From assembly GCA_036504535.1 (NCBI GenBank), contig DASXUY010000031.1, positions 62,001 to 126,000 on the forward strand: 64,000 nucleotides of DNA. The letters run 5' to 3'. Position 1 is the stretch's first letter; each line of letters begins with the position of its first letter. Position numbers and translations under genes: made by a program. Shown in pieces: positions 39,742 through 49,719 of the stretch. This stretch comes from JARLGU01 sp036504535. Lineage in GTDB: Bacteria > Armatimonadota > Armatimonadia > Armatimonadales > Capsulimonadaceae. The notes under the pieces are model-generated. The model was not told the origin of the DNA, ran no database searches, and saw nothing but the letters and a program-made list of their open reading frames with translations.

Positions 39742-42372
39742 ATGAGTAGCCATCAGAACGATCAACCACTGGCGCCGCGGCCAAACACGGTTATCGATGC
39801 GGCATCCCAGTTCCGCGCCAATGCCGGATTCGGCGTTGGCGACGAGCTTTGGCCTATCGCGCCCGATGTGCAGCATACCGCTGCCGACCTAATCGAGACC
39901 AACGAGATGCTCACGATAGCGTCTCTGCGGTTCGAAGAGCTGTTCCAGTCGCTGCCCGTCATCTGCTTCAGCTACGACGCCGACGGCATTGTCCACGAAT
40001 GGAACCGCGAATGCGAAGCAGCGACCGGGTTCACTGGTAGCGATGTCCTGCAGCGGCGAGTTTGGGACACGTTCTACCTGCCCTCCGAAGAGCAGCGCAT
40101 CCGAGACATGGTAACAGCCGTCTTTCGTGGCAAGTCATTCGAGGCTGTTGAGATTGACCTTGTCCGCGCGGACCGCACCACAATTTCGGTGATATCGAGC
40201 ACCTTCCCGCTCCGCGACACCAACGGCGACATCGTCGGCGCTATCAGTGCCAATGTAGATATCAGCAAGCGGATTGAGGCAGAGCAAGCTCTCCGCCTAA
40301 GCGAAGAGAGACTGCGGCTCGCACTCGATGTGGCGCAGCTAGGTAGCTGGGAGTGGGACCTGGTCTCCGACATGGTGAACTGGAGCTCCATTGATGCGTT
40401 CCTAATGGGCTTCCCCCCTACCCGCCTCTCTGTTCCCAGCGAACTGTTGCTAATGCGCATTCATCCCGACGACCGCCCGCGAGTGCAATCGTCGATGCAG
40501 TTCGCCCGCGAACAGCAGTCTATCTACGAGGCCGAGTATAGGATCATCCGCCCTGACGGAGGCGTCCGCTGGGTGATATCGCGCGGCAGGTTCATTTATG
40601 CTGATACCGGCGAGGCTCTACGGCTGATCGGTACGGTTCTCGACATCACCGACCGTAAGGACGTGGAAGACCGGCTGCGACACGCTCACGAGCTTCTCGA
40701 AATGCGTGTAGACCATCGCACTGCTGAACTGGCTCGCGCCAACCGCGCCCTCCAAGCCGAGATTGTCGAGCGAAACCGAGCAGAAGGCGAGATCCGGCTC
40801 TATGCGGACATTGTCCAGAACATGCAGATCGGCATCCACGTCTATCAGCTTGACGACATGGAGAATGACGATAGCCTCAAGCTAGTGGCGTTCAACCCAA
40901 GTGCCAGCAAGCATGCGAATTATATCGATGAATCGTACGTTGGACGATTCATCGGTGACATGTTCCCTAATCACAAGCTTTACGACCTGCCGCACCGCTA
41001 TGCGGAAGTGGTAAGATCCGGGCAAGCCTACCAAGCTGATGATCTCCACTATAAGCACGTTAATGGAACCGAATACGTGTTCGCGATCAAAGCATTTCCA
41101 TTGCCCGACCGCTGCGTCGGTGTTAGTTTCGAGGACGTCACAAATCGGCGAGCGGCGGATGAAGAGTTGCGACGTGTCCATCATGAGAACCGGAACATCC
41201 TATCGTCTATAGGCTCGGTACTTATCTGTTTTGATGAAAAGATGGACGTCACCACATGGAACTCGACTGCCGAACAGCTTTTCAATATCCCTGCCGCGTC
41301 GGTGCTGGGCAAGCAGTTCGCCGAAACAGGAATAACGTGGGACTGGGAACCACTGGTGATGGGCGTCTACGAGTGCATGAATACCGGGCAAACAGTGCGC
41401 CTCGACGACCTCAAGTACACTAAGCGCGACGGTAAGGACGGTTTCCTTGGGATCAGCGTTAATCCACTTCGCGATGACGCGGGGACAGTCACGGGTTTTC
41501 TCCTGCTTGGCACAGACATAACCAAGCGACGCCTTCTAGAGAGCCAACTAGCACAATCGCAAAAGCTGGAGTCTATCGGCAACCTTGCCGCAGGAATCGC
41601 ACACGAGATCAACACACCGATCCAGTACGTTGGTGACAACACGCGCTTTCTAAAAGACGCATTCCTGGACATGCAGAAGTTGGTTGAGCAGTGTAACGAG
41701 CTAATGGCAACGCCTGAATCTGACCTGGACGTGCCGACAATACTCCAGAAGCTTCGCGCTGTCGTTAAGGCGGCAGATGTTGACTACCTGGTTGCGGAGA
41801 TTCCTTCCGCTATCCAACAGTCCCTGGAAGGTGTCGACCGAGTCGCGCACATTGTGCGCGCTATGAAGGAGTTCTCGCATCCGGGCAAAGAAGAGATGAC
41901 TGCGGTAGATCTAAACCGCGCCATTGAAAGCACGATTACGGTTGCGCGTAATGAATGGAAGTATGTGGCAGATGTAGTCACAGATTTCCAGGACGGCATG
42001 GTCCCGGTGAACTGCTACCCTAGCGCATTTAACCAGGTGATCCTCAATATCATCATTAATGCAGCGCATGCGATCAGCGACGTGGTCGAAGGATCCGAGC
42101 ACAAGGGGACGATCACCGTGGCAACACGCCAGCTTGACGAGTGCGCGGAAATCACGATCAGCGACACAGGGGTTGGCATGCCTCCCGAAGTGATTAGCCG
42201 CATCTACGATCCATTCTATACGACTAAAGCTGTAGGGCGCGGGACAGGTCAAGGCCTTGCCATCTCACATTCTGTCATCGTGGATAAGCATAAAGGCGCC
42301 ATTGATGTGAGTAGCAAGGTCGGAGTAGGCACGACGTTCACAATCAGGTTGCCGCTGGAAAGAAAGAGCTAG
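39742..42372 (+). CDS. Multi-PAS sensor histidine kinase
   Basis: The protein has 876 residues, no TM helix, and so is cytoplasmic. Four PAS-type domains are visible: about 62-180 (LFQSLPVICFSYDADGIVHE), 185-310 (LSEERLRLALDVAQLGSWEW), 350-480 (DIVQNMQIGIHVYQLDD) and 485-610 (ILSSIGSVLICFDEKMD). The kinase core has the H-box LAAGIAHEINTPIQYVGDN (His near 621), N-box NQVILNIIINAAHAI, G1 SDTGVGMP and G2 GTGQGLAIS. The HEINTPIQY H-box is typical of kinases paired with HDOD/HD-GYP response regulators, which follow here. The signal sensed is unknown. Confidence 0.93.
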   Translation: MSSHQNDQPLAPRPNTVIDAASQFRANAGFGVGDELWPIAPDVQHTAADLIETNEMLTIASLRFEELFQSLPVICFSYDADGIVHEWNRECEAATGFTGSDVLQRRVWDTFYLPSEEQRIRDMVTAVFRGKSFEAVEIDLVRADRTTISVISSTFPLRDTNGDIVGAISANVDISKRIEAEQALRLSEERLRLALDVAQLGSWEWDLVSDMVNWSSIDAFLMGFPPTRLSVPSELLLMRIHPDDRPRVQSSMQFAREQQSIYEAEYRIIRPDGGVRWVISRGRFIYADTGEALRLIGTVLDITDRKDVEDRLRHAHELLEMRVDHRTAELARANRALQAEIVERNRAEGEIRLYADIVQNMQIGIHVYQLDDMENDDSLKLVAFNPSASKHANYIDESYVGRFIGDMFPNHKLYDLPHRYAEVVRSGQAYQADDLHYKHVNGTEYVFAIKAFPLPDRCVGVSFEDVTNRRAADEELRRVHHENRNILSSIGSVLICFDEKMDVTTWNSTAEQLFNIPAASVLGKQFAETGITWDWEPLVMGVYECMNTGQTVRLDDLKYTKRDGKDGFLGISVNPLRDDAGTVTGFLLLGTDITKRRLLESQLAQSQKLESIGNLAAGIAHEINTPIQYVGDNTRFLKDAFLDMQKLVEQCNELMATPESDLDVPTILQKLRAVVKAADVDYLVAEIPSAIQQSLEGVDRVAHIVRAMKEFSHPGKEEMTAVDLNRAIESTITVARNEWKYVADVVTDFQDGMVPVNCYPSAFNQVILNIIINAAHAISDVVEGSEHKGTITVATRQLDECAEITISDTGVGMPPEVISRIYDPFYTTKAVGRGTGQGLAISHSVIVDKHKGAIDVSSKVGVGTTFTIRLPLERKS

Positions 42373-42402
42373 CGCCACTCCTTGCGGCGTACTCGCGAAA
42401 AC

Positions 42403-43611
42403 ATGGAAGACAATCGTAAGCCAACAGTCCTGTTCGTTGACGACGAACCCAATATCCTCCAGGGTCTCCAACGAATGCTGCGCTCTGAGCGCGACACCCT
42501 CGATATGCAGTTCGCCGGGGGAAGCGTGGAGGCGCTGACGATCCTTGAGAACACTCAGTTCGATATGATCGTCACTGACATGCGCATGCCCGTGATGAAC
42601 GGCGCTGAATTACTGGACGAAATCCGAATCCGATATCCTGCTACGATTCGTATCGCCCTCTCTGGCCATACGGATCAGGAGTTCATATTCCAGGCGGTGC
42701 GGTCCACTCATCAGTTCCTCGCTAAGCCATGCGACGCGCAGTTACTAAAGGACACCCTTAATAGCTGCCTGCACCTGCGCGACCTTGTCGAAAGCCAGTC
42801 GCTTCGCAGCGTCATTTGCAGTATCCAGTCTATCCCCAGCATGCCGTCGGCCTTCGATGCCCTTCAAGATGCATTGCAATGGGGCGAAAGTAGTGTTGCC
42901 CGTATCGGAAAGATCGTTGCGTCAGACATGGGTATGAGCGCTAAATGCATGCAGCTAGTTAATTCAGCGTTTTTCGGTACGCCGCAGGGCGCATGCACCG
43001 CGGAACAGGCTGTGATTCAGCTTGGGGTCGAAGCTTTACGCGAGCTCTATCGTTCGCCCGAAGTCTGCTCTCTGTTCCCCATTGATTTGAATGATAACCT
43101 GGCGCTAGAAGAGATGTGGGCCCACAGTATGTTGACCGGCATGATCGGCCGGCGAATTGCCGAGTTTGAAGAGCTTCCACCCCGTGAAGTGGATGCCACT
43201 TTTGTCGCGGCATTCCTGCATGATGTCGGAAAGCTGATCCTCGCCAGCGAGCAACCTGCCGTTTATGATACGCTGCCGGACTGGTCCGGGGAAGCTGCTA
43301 GAAACATGGAATCGATTGTATTAGGGGCCAGCCATGAAAGCGTCGGCGCTTATCTCCTCGGCCTCTGGGGATTCGATCACGAAATAGTAGAAGCAGTAGC
43401 ATTTCACCATAGGCCTCGGTGTAGTACCATGGGCCACAGTAAGCCACTGACAATTGTCCATGCGGCAAATGTTATCTCCCATGAAAACAGCACGGTCACC
43501 AAAACGGCGGACATCGATATGGATTACGTCACCAGTGCGGGAATGTCCGGACACTACGATGATTGGCATCGACTTGCCGCAGACATAATGATGAACGGAG
43601 TGTACCGATGA
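42403..43611 (+). CDS. Response regulator with HDOD output domain
   Basis: The protein has 402 residues. The receiver (about 8-125) has FVDDE, the phospho-acceptor Asp in MIVTDMRMPVMNGAELL, and the KP of LAKPCDAQLL. The HDOD domain (about 145-390) has IPSMPSAFDALQDALQW, VASDMGMSAKCMQLVNSAFF and the HD-like FLHDVGKLIL. HDOD proteins are signalling adaptors without a uniform enzymatic activity. ATG 42403 gives a 30-bp gap after the kinase gene; TTG 42382 is the alternative. Its stop overlaps the next regulator's start (ATGA). Confidence 0.9.
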   Translation: MEDNRKPTVLFVDDEPNILQGLQRMLRSERDTLDMQFAGGSVEALTILENTQFDMIVTDMRMPVMNGAELLDEIRIRYPATIRIALSGHTDQEFIFQAVRSTHQFLAKPCDAQLLKDTLNSCLHLRDLVESQSLRSVICSIQSIPSMPSAFDALQDALQWGESSVARIGKIVASDMGMSAKCMQLVNSAFFGTPQGACTAEQAVIQLGVEALRELYRSPEVCSLFPIDLNDNLALEEMWAHSMLTGMIGRRIAEFEELPPREVDATFVAAFLHDVGKLILASEQPAVYDTLPDWSGEAARNMESIVLGASHESVGAYLLGLWGFDHEIVEAVAFHHRPRCSTMGHSKPLTIVHAANVISHENSTVTKTADIDMDYVTSAGMSGHYDDWHRLAADIMMNGVYR

Positions 43612-44801
43612 CACCAAAGATCTTGTGCGTCGACGATGACTCGTATATTTTGGACGCCTACAAGCGTGGGCTGCGCAAGCAGTTCGAGATTCACACTGCG
43701 CTGGGCGGCCAAGCTGGCCTCGCTCTTCTAGCATCCGACGAACAGTTTGCCGTTGTCGTGAGCGACCAGCATATGCCTGGGATAAGTGGGGTCGAGTTCC
43801 TTAGCAAGGCACGAGAAGTAGCGCCAGACACGGTGCGCATGATGCTTACAGGCAACGCAGATCTAAGTACTGCCATCAACGCGCTCAACGAAGGGGCAAT
43901 TTTTCGCTTCCTGGTAAAGCCTGTCACGCCCGAAAATCTGGCGGTGATATTGCAGCATGGAGTAGACCAGTACAACCTGATCACCGCCGAAAAAGAGCTT
44001 CTTGAGAAAACGCTTCGCGGTTCGGTTCGTATTCTCATCGAGATATTGTCGACCGTCAACCCGGAACTTTTCGGACGCGCGCAAGCGTTGCGAATGAACA
44101 TGCGCCAACTTGCCGACGTCCTTGGAGTAACAGAGAACTGGTCAGTTGAGCTTGCCGCCATGTTGGGCCAAATTGGTATGGTTACACTGCCACCCGGCGT
44201 GTTCCAGCGCATTGAAAAAGGAATGAGCCTTGGGGCATCCGAACAAGCGGTGGTAGACCGGACGCCTGAGATCAGCCATAACTTGCTGGCCAACATACCG
44301 AGGCTGGAGCCTGTCGCCAAAATCATCAAATACCAGGACAAGCACTATGACGGCTCTGGCTTGCCCGACGACGGCGTGAAAGGCGACGCCATCCCGATCG
44401 CGTCGCGTATGCTCAAGGTGCTGCTCGATTGGCTGTCCATTGAATCGCGCGGAGTGACGAAATCTGGCGTATATGCGTTGATGCGCACCAGGCAAGGCTG
44501 GTACGATCCGCGTGTCTTAGAAGCGGCAGCGCGCATGTTCTCGTCGAAAGAAGATGGCCCGCCACAAGCTGCAGTGCCAGTCAAGCTCGCCAATTTGAGA
44601 GTAGGCGACATGCTGTCAACCAATATGGAAACCCTAGAGGGTAAGCTTCTTATCGCCAAGGGCCATCAAATTACTGCGACCCTGCTAGAAAAGATTATCA
44701 ATTACAATGCGATTGCTGGCATAAAAGAGCCAGTATATATTGAACGACCACATGTTGCCACAACAACGGGCGCGCACGGTTTACCGAGGCGCGCGGCGTA
44801 A
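43608..44801 (+). CDS. Response regulator with degenerate HD-GYP domain
   Basis: The protein has 397 residues. The receiver (about 1-125) is complete: LCVDDDSYI, VVSDQHMPGISGVEFL and FLVKPVTPENL. The output domain has the HD-GYP fold, but the key residues differ: AAMLGQIGMVTLP stands where AAMLHDIGKIxxP is expected, so the HD pair is lost, and YQDKHYDGSGLPDDGVKGDA has GLP instead of GYP. A c-di-GMP phosphodiesterase activity is therefore unlikely; a structural or binding role is inferred. A last ~70 residues (LANLRVGDMLSTNMETLEGK) form a small extra domain. ATG 43608 overlaps the upstream stop by 4 bp. Confidence 0.88.
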   Translation: MTPKILCVDDDSYILDAYKRGLRKQFEIHTALGGQAGLALLASDEQFAVVVSDQHMPGISGVEFLSKAREVAPDTVRMMLTGNADLSTAINALNEGAIFRFLVKPVTPENLAVILQHGVDQYNLITAEKELLEKTLRGSVRILIEILSTVNPELFGRAQALRMNMRQLADVLGVTENWSVELAAMLGQIGMVTLPPGVFQRIEKGMSLGASEQAVVDRTPEISHNLLANIPRLEPVAKIIKYQDKHYDGSGLPDDGVKGDAIPIASRMLKVLLDWLSIESRGVTKSGVYALMRTRQGWYDPRVLEAAARMFSSKEDGPPQAAVPVKLANLRVGDMLSTNMETLEGKLLIAKGHQITATLLEKIINYNAIAGIKEPVYIERPHVATTTGAHGLPRRAA

Positions 44802-44891
44802 GAACGAGGCAATACAAGCGCGATATTGCTGGAAATCGAACCGCGCATCCGCTTTAAGCATGGAACGCCAAATGGTAGCATATTGACAAAA

Positions 44892-44919
44892 TTGGCGCAG
44901 TTTGCTACGATTGTATAAG
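44892..44919 (+). promoter_or_regulatory. Possible promoter of the Ser/Thr kinase gene
   Basis: TTGGCG (44892-44897), 16 bp, TATAAG (44914-44919), with the start codon at 44937. A perfect TTGACA at 44883 is 25 bp from the -10 and so too far to be its partner. Confidence 0.4.
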
Positions 44920-44936
44920 GGGTAATTGACCGGTCT

Positions 44937-46589
44937 ATGGCACGCCGTCGAAGAATTGACGACCGAATGATCCTCGTCAGCGGGGAAGTCATTCAAGGTT
45001 ACCATAAGTACACGGTCGATAAGGCTGTGGGGACGGGTGCGTACGCCTGCGTCTACCGCACCACCGACGAGCTGGGACGGGTGGTCGCTCTCAAGGAGTA
45101 TTTCGCCGCTCAAAATCCCCGCGAAGCTCCGATGCTCAAGAAGCTGTTCGAACGCGAACGCTACGTTATGAGCCAGGTCAGCCCCCACCCGCTCATCCCT
45201 ACGTTCTACGAAGGCTTCATTTTCGACAACCAGTTTTACATCGCGCAAGAGTTTATCGAAGGACGTTCGCTTGACGACGTCATTCGCGAAGACAAGACTA
45301 TTGCTCGCGAGTGGATGCTCAAGTGGGCCATTAGCCTCTGCGAAGCGTTGTCGTTCATTCACGCGCGCCATATCGTTCACCACGATCTTAAGCCGCCCAA
45401 CATACGGATCACCCCGGAGAATCACCTCAAGCTACTCGACTACGGCGCAGCACAGTTCTTTGGCACACCAGACAAAGCGGTTCCCGAAAGCATGTTGAAG
45501 GACAATGAGCTATTCGGTACCGAAGGCTATTTGCCGCCAGAAGTCGAGGAGACCTTCACCGCAGACACGCGTACGGACATCTTCGCGCTTGGCTGTATCC
45601 TTTACGAGATGGTGATGGGGGAAGCGCCCGAACAACAGAATATCAATGAGCGAAACCTCTACGTTACGACACCGCTCATGCAGCGCAAGGACGTGGACCT
45701 GGCATTCGTCAAGCTCGCCACCACGGCGCTCTCCTACAATACGGAATTCCGCTTTTCAAGCGCCAAGATGTTCCTCGACGAGCTAAAGAAGATCTCGCAG
45801 GCCATGTTAATGGTTTCTCAGAAGAGCGTTTACTTTGGCACCGTTGACCTGAAAGGCTCGGCTCAGCAAAAATTCAGGATCTATAATGGGGGCGGCAGGG
45901 GTGATCTTGTCGGCGAAATCAAGCCGTTGGTGCCGTGGCTTAAGGTCGAAGTTCCCAAGTTCAAGACACAAAAGCGCGATGTTATTTTGATCGTTGATCC
46001 TGCTCGCGTGCCACAACGTAACGCGCTTGTTCGTGGTCAGGTCGAGATCAAAACTAAGGATGTCGTAGACGAACAGGGAATAGTCTTGGCCCGCGCAGAC
46101 AAGTGGGTCATTGATGCGTATATCACCATCAACGCCAAGCCTCCGCAACTACAGGTAGTTGAAACGGCTGGATCGGCTCAAACCCTCGCGGTATGCACTC
46201 GTCCGAACCAAATGGCGCGGCTAATGTTCACGCTCACGAATGTTGGAGAATTGATCGCAGAAGGCCATTTGGAGGCTGCGGATCCAGACGACGCGGTGCA
46301 AATGGGGCCGGACCAGTTCCGCCTAAAGCCAGGCGAGTCCGTTCAAATCGCCGCAGTGATTCCAACGCGCGACATTGATGTAGCTGGAACGCATCGCACC
46401 GTCGCGATAAAGGCGGTTATGGGCGAGTCGCAAGGGTTGACGATACCGATTCTGCTCGTGGTGCAAAACCTATTCCACTACCTTAAGGGCGTTATCATTC
46501 GCGCCATCAAGCGCGATAATGCAGGTGTCCACGCCTCGCCGACGAGCGATGTGGCTGGGGCCAAGCTTCTCCCACCGCCCAAGACATAG
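44937..46589 (+). CDS. Hanks-type serine/threonine protein kinase with beta-rich C-terminal part
   Basis: The protein has 550 residues. Kinase domain (about 20-290): glycine loop GTGAYACVYR, catalytic Lys in VVALKEY, catalytic loop HHDLKPPN (HHD instead of HRD), metal-binding DYG instead of DFG, and PPEVEE for the APE motif. Downstream (about 295-510) are Ig/MSP-like beta segments (VYFGTVDLKGSAQQKFRIYN, GDLVGEIKPLVPWLKVEV), of the sort used for protein interaction. No TM helix is evident, so it is probably cytoplasmic. The HHD change keeps the catalytic Asp, so activity is expected. Confidence 0.9.
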   Translation: MARRRRIDDRMILVSGEVIQGYHKYTVDKAVGTGAYACVYRTTDELGRVVALKEYFAAQNPREAPMLKKLFERERYVMSQVSPHPLIPTFYEGFIFDNQFYIAQEFIEGRSLDDVIREDKTIAREWMLKWAISLCEALSFIHARHIVHHDLKPPNIRITPENHLKLLDYGAAQFFGTPDKAVPESMLKDNELFGTEGYLPPEVEETFTADTRTDIFALGCILYEMVMGEAPEQQNINERNLYVTTPLMQRKDVDLAFVKLATTALSYNTEFRFSSAKMFLDELKKISQAMLMVSQKSVYFGTVDLKGSAQQKFRIYNGGGRGDLVGEIKPLVPWLKVEVPKFKTQKRDVILIVDPARVPQRNALVRGQVEIKTKDVVDEQGIVLARADKWVIDAYITINAKPPQLQVVETAGSAQTLAVCTRPNQMARLMFTLTNVGELIAEGHLEAADPDDAVQMGPDQFRLKPGESVQIAAVIPTRDIDVAGTHRTVAIKAVMGESQGLTIPILLVVQNLFHYLKGVIIRAIKRDNAGVHASPTSDVAGAKLLPPPKT

Positions 46590-46633
46590 CAAAGCGCTTA
46601 CCGACGCCGACTGATGGCAACGCACAGCCGCGC

Positions 46634-48244
46634 TCACATGCCGCTAATCCCCACCGCAATCGCGGCTGCGGAGACTGAGCGGTTTCTGCCAGTTTCCTTG
46701 GCGACGTAGAGGGCCTTGTCTGCCAAGGTAACGAGACGCTCCCCATTATCCGCATCATATGGGTAAGTTGCGCCTCCAACGCTTACGGTTACCTTCCCGT
46801 ATCGCGCAGGCTCGCCCGGTTCATGTGGCAAATCGAAGTTCCCAGCTTCCACTGCGGTCCGGATGCGTTCCATAATGACTCCGGCTTGAGCCGCCGATGT
46901 CTCAGGGCAAACGATCACAAACTCTTCCCCACCGTAACGCGCAGGTATGTCCGAATCGCGAAGCGCATTGCGCATCACAAGTCCAACCTGAGAAAGCAGC
47001 ATGTCGCCCGCTTTGTGGCCGTACGTGTCGTTGAAATGCTTAAAGTGATCGATGTCAAGCATTATCACCGAGAGCGGCGATTCGGACCTCCGACACCGGC
47101 TAAGCTCTTCTACCAAGCGTTTTTCAAAATAGCGGTAGTTCGCGAGACCGGTCATGGAGTCATTAAATGCCAGTCGCTCCAGACGGTCACGGTAAAGGGC
47201 CTGCTGGATACTCAATCCAACATGAAGAGAGTACTGGGCAATGCTTCCAAGCTGAGGCGGTGAAAACGGTGGCTGCCCCTCTCCGCGCGAGAAGCAGATA
47301 AGACCGATGAGCCCGTCTGCGCCGCGTAGAGGCGCATATGCGGTCTCGATTGCCTCTGAATCGAATATAACGCCGCTTTCCGGCCCGATCAATGCCGATT
47401 CGCCTTGTTGCGCGGAGGCACCCTTGCGGACCACCAAGACCTTGTCGTGCATGCTCGTGTGTACATCCCGTAACGCAGGGTCCGCTGCGAGAACCGGCAG
47501 AAGGCATGTATGGCTGGCGCGTGGTACATAGTCCCTCAGGCGCATGATTGTAGGATCAGCTTCATCACACAGGTAGACGGCGCAATGTTTGAAGTCGATT
47601 GTCTCAGGCGCATTGATGAGGATGAGGTTGAGAGTCGTCTTGATGTCAATGGCGGTCTCGAGCATTCTGGAGATATCGACCAGATTGTCGAGGTCGCGCA
47701 CCCTCTTTGCAAGCTGCCGCTCGCTACGGCGAAGGCGAAGGTTAACTGCGGCGCCAAACAGAGCAGCGATGGGAAATGAAAGCGATATACCTGCAATTCG
47801 CGCAGCGGGGAGCGCGTTTTCGATTCCAACTGCAGAGGAGACAGCGGAGAGAATCAACGAGACCGCAAATGTCCGGGCGGAACCGAACCGAAGGGCCATC
47901 ATGACGACAGGCTGATACAGTAGGAAGAAATAGGGAGAGTCTACGCCGCCGGTGAGGAGTACGTACAGCGCGCTCACGGCAAAGAACGCCGTCAGTCCGA
48001 TGGCCGCGTTTACGCCCGAAAGCCGGGATTGAAAGGCGAACTGGACATTTCCATCCCGCTCGAAATAGCGCGACAGCCAACCGCTTTTCTCGGCGAAGCC
48101 ATAGAGGACAGCCGCCAGCGCCAAGACGAGGAGCGCCTTCAACTCGTTATGCGATGCCACCACAGCAGGTGACACAACAATGCCGACGACCCCCAACGCA
48201 AACGCCGCATATGCAATTATTACTCGTTCTTTTACCGCACTCAT
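46634..48244 (-). CDS. Membrane-bound diguanylate cyclase (TM region, GAF-like, GGDEF)
   Basis: The protein has 536 residues. About six TM helices in the first ~180 residues are followed by a coiled coil (RRSERQLAKRVRDLDNLVDI), a GAF-like domain (about 200-360, IDFKHCAVYLCDEADPTIMR, ETAYAPLRGADGLIGLICFS) and a GGDEF domain (about 370-520). The signature is GGEEF (RYGGEEFVIVCPE), an active variant, and the product-inhibition I-site RxxD (RDSD) lies five residues upstream. It should make c-di-GMP. It is the gene after argH on the same strand and convergent with the kinase gene. Confidence 0.93.
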   Translation of the reverse strand: MSAVKERVIIAYAAFALGVVGIVVSPAVVASHNELKALLVLALAAVLYGFAEKSGWLSRYFERDGNVQFAFQSRLSGVNAAIGLTAFFAVSALYVLLTGGVDSPYFFLLYQPVVMMALRFGSARTFAVSLILSAVSSAVGIENALPAARIAGISLSFPIAALFGAAVNLRLRRSERQLAKRVRDLDNLVDISRMLETAIDIKTTLNLILINAPETIDFKHCAVYLCDEADPTIMRLRDYVPRASHTCLLPVLAADPALRDVHTSMHDKVLVVRKGASAQQGESALIGPESGVIFDSEAIETAYAPLRGADGLIGLICFSRGEGQPPFSPPQLGSIAQYSLHVGLSIQQALYRDRLERLAFNDSMTGLANYRYFEKRLVEELSRCRRSESPLSVIMLDIDHFKHFNDTYGHKAGDMLLSQVGLVMRNALRDSDIPARYGGEEFVIVCPETSAAQAGVIMERIRTAVEAGNFDLPHEPGEPARYGKVTVSVGGATYPYDADNGERLVTLADKALYVAKETGRNRSVSAAAIAVGISGM

Positions 48245-48304
48245 ATCGTTCGAATTATCCGGTATCAGTCACACCCGTGATCGATTTCGAACGAATTATA
48301 ACTG

Positions 48305-49684
48305 TTAAGGAATGTTCAAAACCGATCGCGCTTTATTTAGTTGCTCGATGACCGCCTGACGCCCCGTTCCTCCTGGAATGTTGCGACCGTCCACACTGCC
48401 TTCGACTGCGGCAATGTCTCCTGGCGCCTGCTCGAACAGCGGGGAAAATGAGACCAATTCTTTGTTAGGTAATTGTTCCAGGTGTTTGCCATTTTCTGTA
48501 CACCATCTTACAATTTTCCCAACAACTTCGTGCGCTTGCCTGAACGGTAACCCCTGTCTTACTAAAAAGTCAGCAAGATCGGTCGCCGTTGAGAAGTCTC
48601 CTTCGAGCGACTTGCGCATCCTGTCCGAATTAAACGTCAGGTTGTCCAGAAGTACACAGAGCACCCCGAGGCAGATCCTCGCTGTATCAACTGCGTCAAA
48701 AAGCGGTTCCTTATCTTCTTGTAGGTCCTTGTTGTAGGCCAGTGGAAGACCTTTGAGTATAGTCAGCAAGGTGATAAGGTCACCAAAAACCCTCCCACTC
48801 TTGCCACGGATCAACTCGGACACGTCCGGGTTTTTCTTTTGCGGCATAATCGAACTGCCTGTCGTTACATTATCCCCCATTGTCAGCCATCCAAACTCAG
48901 GGTTGCTCCAGAGCACGAATTCTTCCGACATTCGTGAGAGATGAGTCAGAATCAGGCTGATCGCGGCGACTGTTTCCACAGCGAAATCTCGATCTGAGAC
49001 GGCATCAAGGCTGTTATCGCTTATTGCGGCGAAACCGAGCTCGTGCGCGACAAACTCGCGGTCAATCGGGTAAGTCGTTCCCGCAAGTGCGCCGGAGCCG
49101 AGTGGGAGCACGTCGGCTCGCCGGTATGCGTCGCCCAATCGGCCAGCGTCGCGGTCGAGCATCCAGAAGTAGGCGAGAAGGTGGTGAGCGAGACGAATAG
49201 GCTGAGCGTGCTGCAGGTGAGTCATGCCCGGGAGGATCACGTCCATGTGCGCGTCGGCAAGTTTCACCAGGCGCGTCTGTACCTGGCGGACAGCAGTGAT
49301 TGTTTCGCGAAGCTCATCCTTGAGCCAAAGGCGGATATCGGTGGCGACTTGATCGTTGCGCGATCGCCCTGTGTGAAGCTTGCCGGCGACAGGGCCGATC
49401 TTGGCGTGAAGCAGCGTTTCGATGTTCATGTGAACATCCTCAGCCTCTTCGGTGAACGCAGCCGTGCCGGACTCGATATCAGCCTGAACCGCCCGCAGAC
49501 CGTCCTCAATGACTTTGGCATCTTCCACCGGTATGATGGCAGTCTTCCCCAGCATGCGCACATGCGCAATGCTGCCAAGAATGTCATGGCGCCATAGTCG
49601 CTGGTCGAACTCGATACTGGCGTTGAAATGGTTTACGAGCGCATCGGTGGGCTCCGAAAATCGTCCGCCCCAAAGCTTAGTCAT
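48305..49684 (-). CDS. argH: Argininosuccinate lyase
   Basis: The protein catalyses the last step of arginine synthesis (argininosuccinate to arginine and fumarate). It has 459 residues, standard length. MTKLWGGRFSEPTDALVNHF, LHTGRSRNDQVATDIRLW and the lyase signature GSSIMPQKKNPDVSELIRGK, with the catalytic Ser and Lys, are all present. It is the last arg gene of the operon. argG, which makes its substrate, is not in the window. Start ATG 49684, with AAGGA about 10 bp upstream. Confidence 0.97.
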   Translation of the reverse strand: MTKLWGGRFSEPTDALVNHFNASIEFDQRLWRHDILGSIAHVRMLGKTAIIPVEDAKVIEDGLRAVQADIESGTAAFTEEAEDVHMNIETLLHAKIGPVAGKLHTGRSRNDQVATDIRLWLKDELRETITAVRQVQTRLVKLADAHMDVILPGMTHLQHAQPIRLAHHLLAYFWMLDRDAGRLGDAYRRADVLPLGSGALAGTTYPIDREFVAHELGFAAISDNSLDAVSDRDFAVETVAAISLILTHLSRMSEEFVLWSNPEFGWLTMGDNVTTGSSIMPQKKNPDVSELIRGKSGRVFGDLITLLTILKGLPLAYNKDLQEDKEPLFDAVDTARICLGVLCVLLDNLTFNSDRMRKSLEGDFSTATDLADFLVRQGLPFRQAHEVVGKIVRWCTENGKHLEQLPNKELVSFSPLFEQAPGDIAAVEGSVDGRNIPGGTGRQAVIEQLNKARSVLNIP

Positions 49685-49719
49685 TGGTGTATATCCTTAC
49701 GTCTTGAATTGTACAAATA

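Noticed and set aside
44883..44888. TTGACA as the -35 of the Ser/Thr kinase gene
   Set aside because: The spacing to TATAAG is 25 bp, too long for a sigma-70 promoter; TTGGCG at 16 bp fits better.
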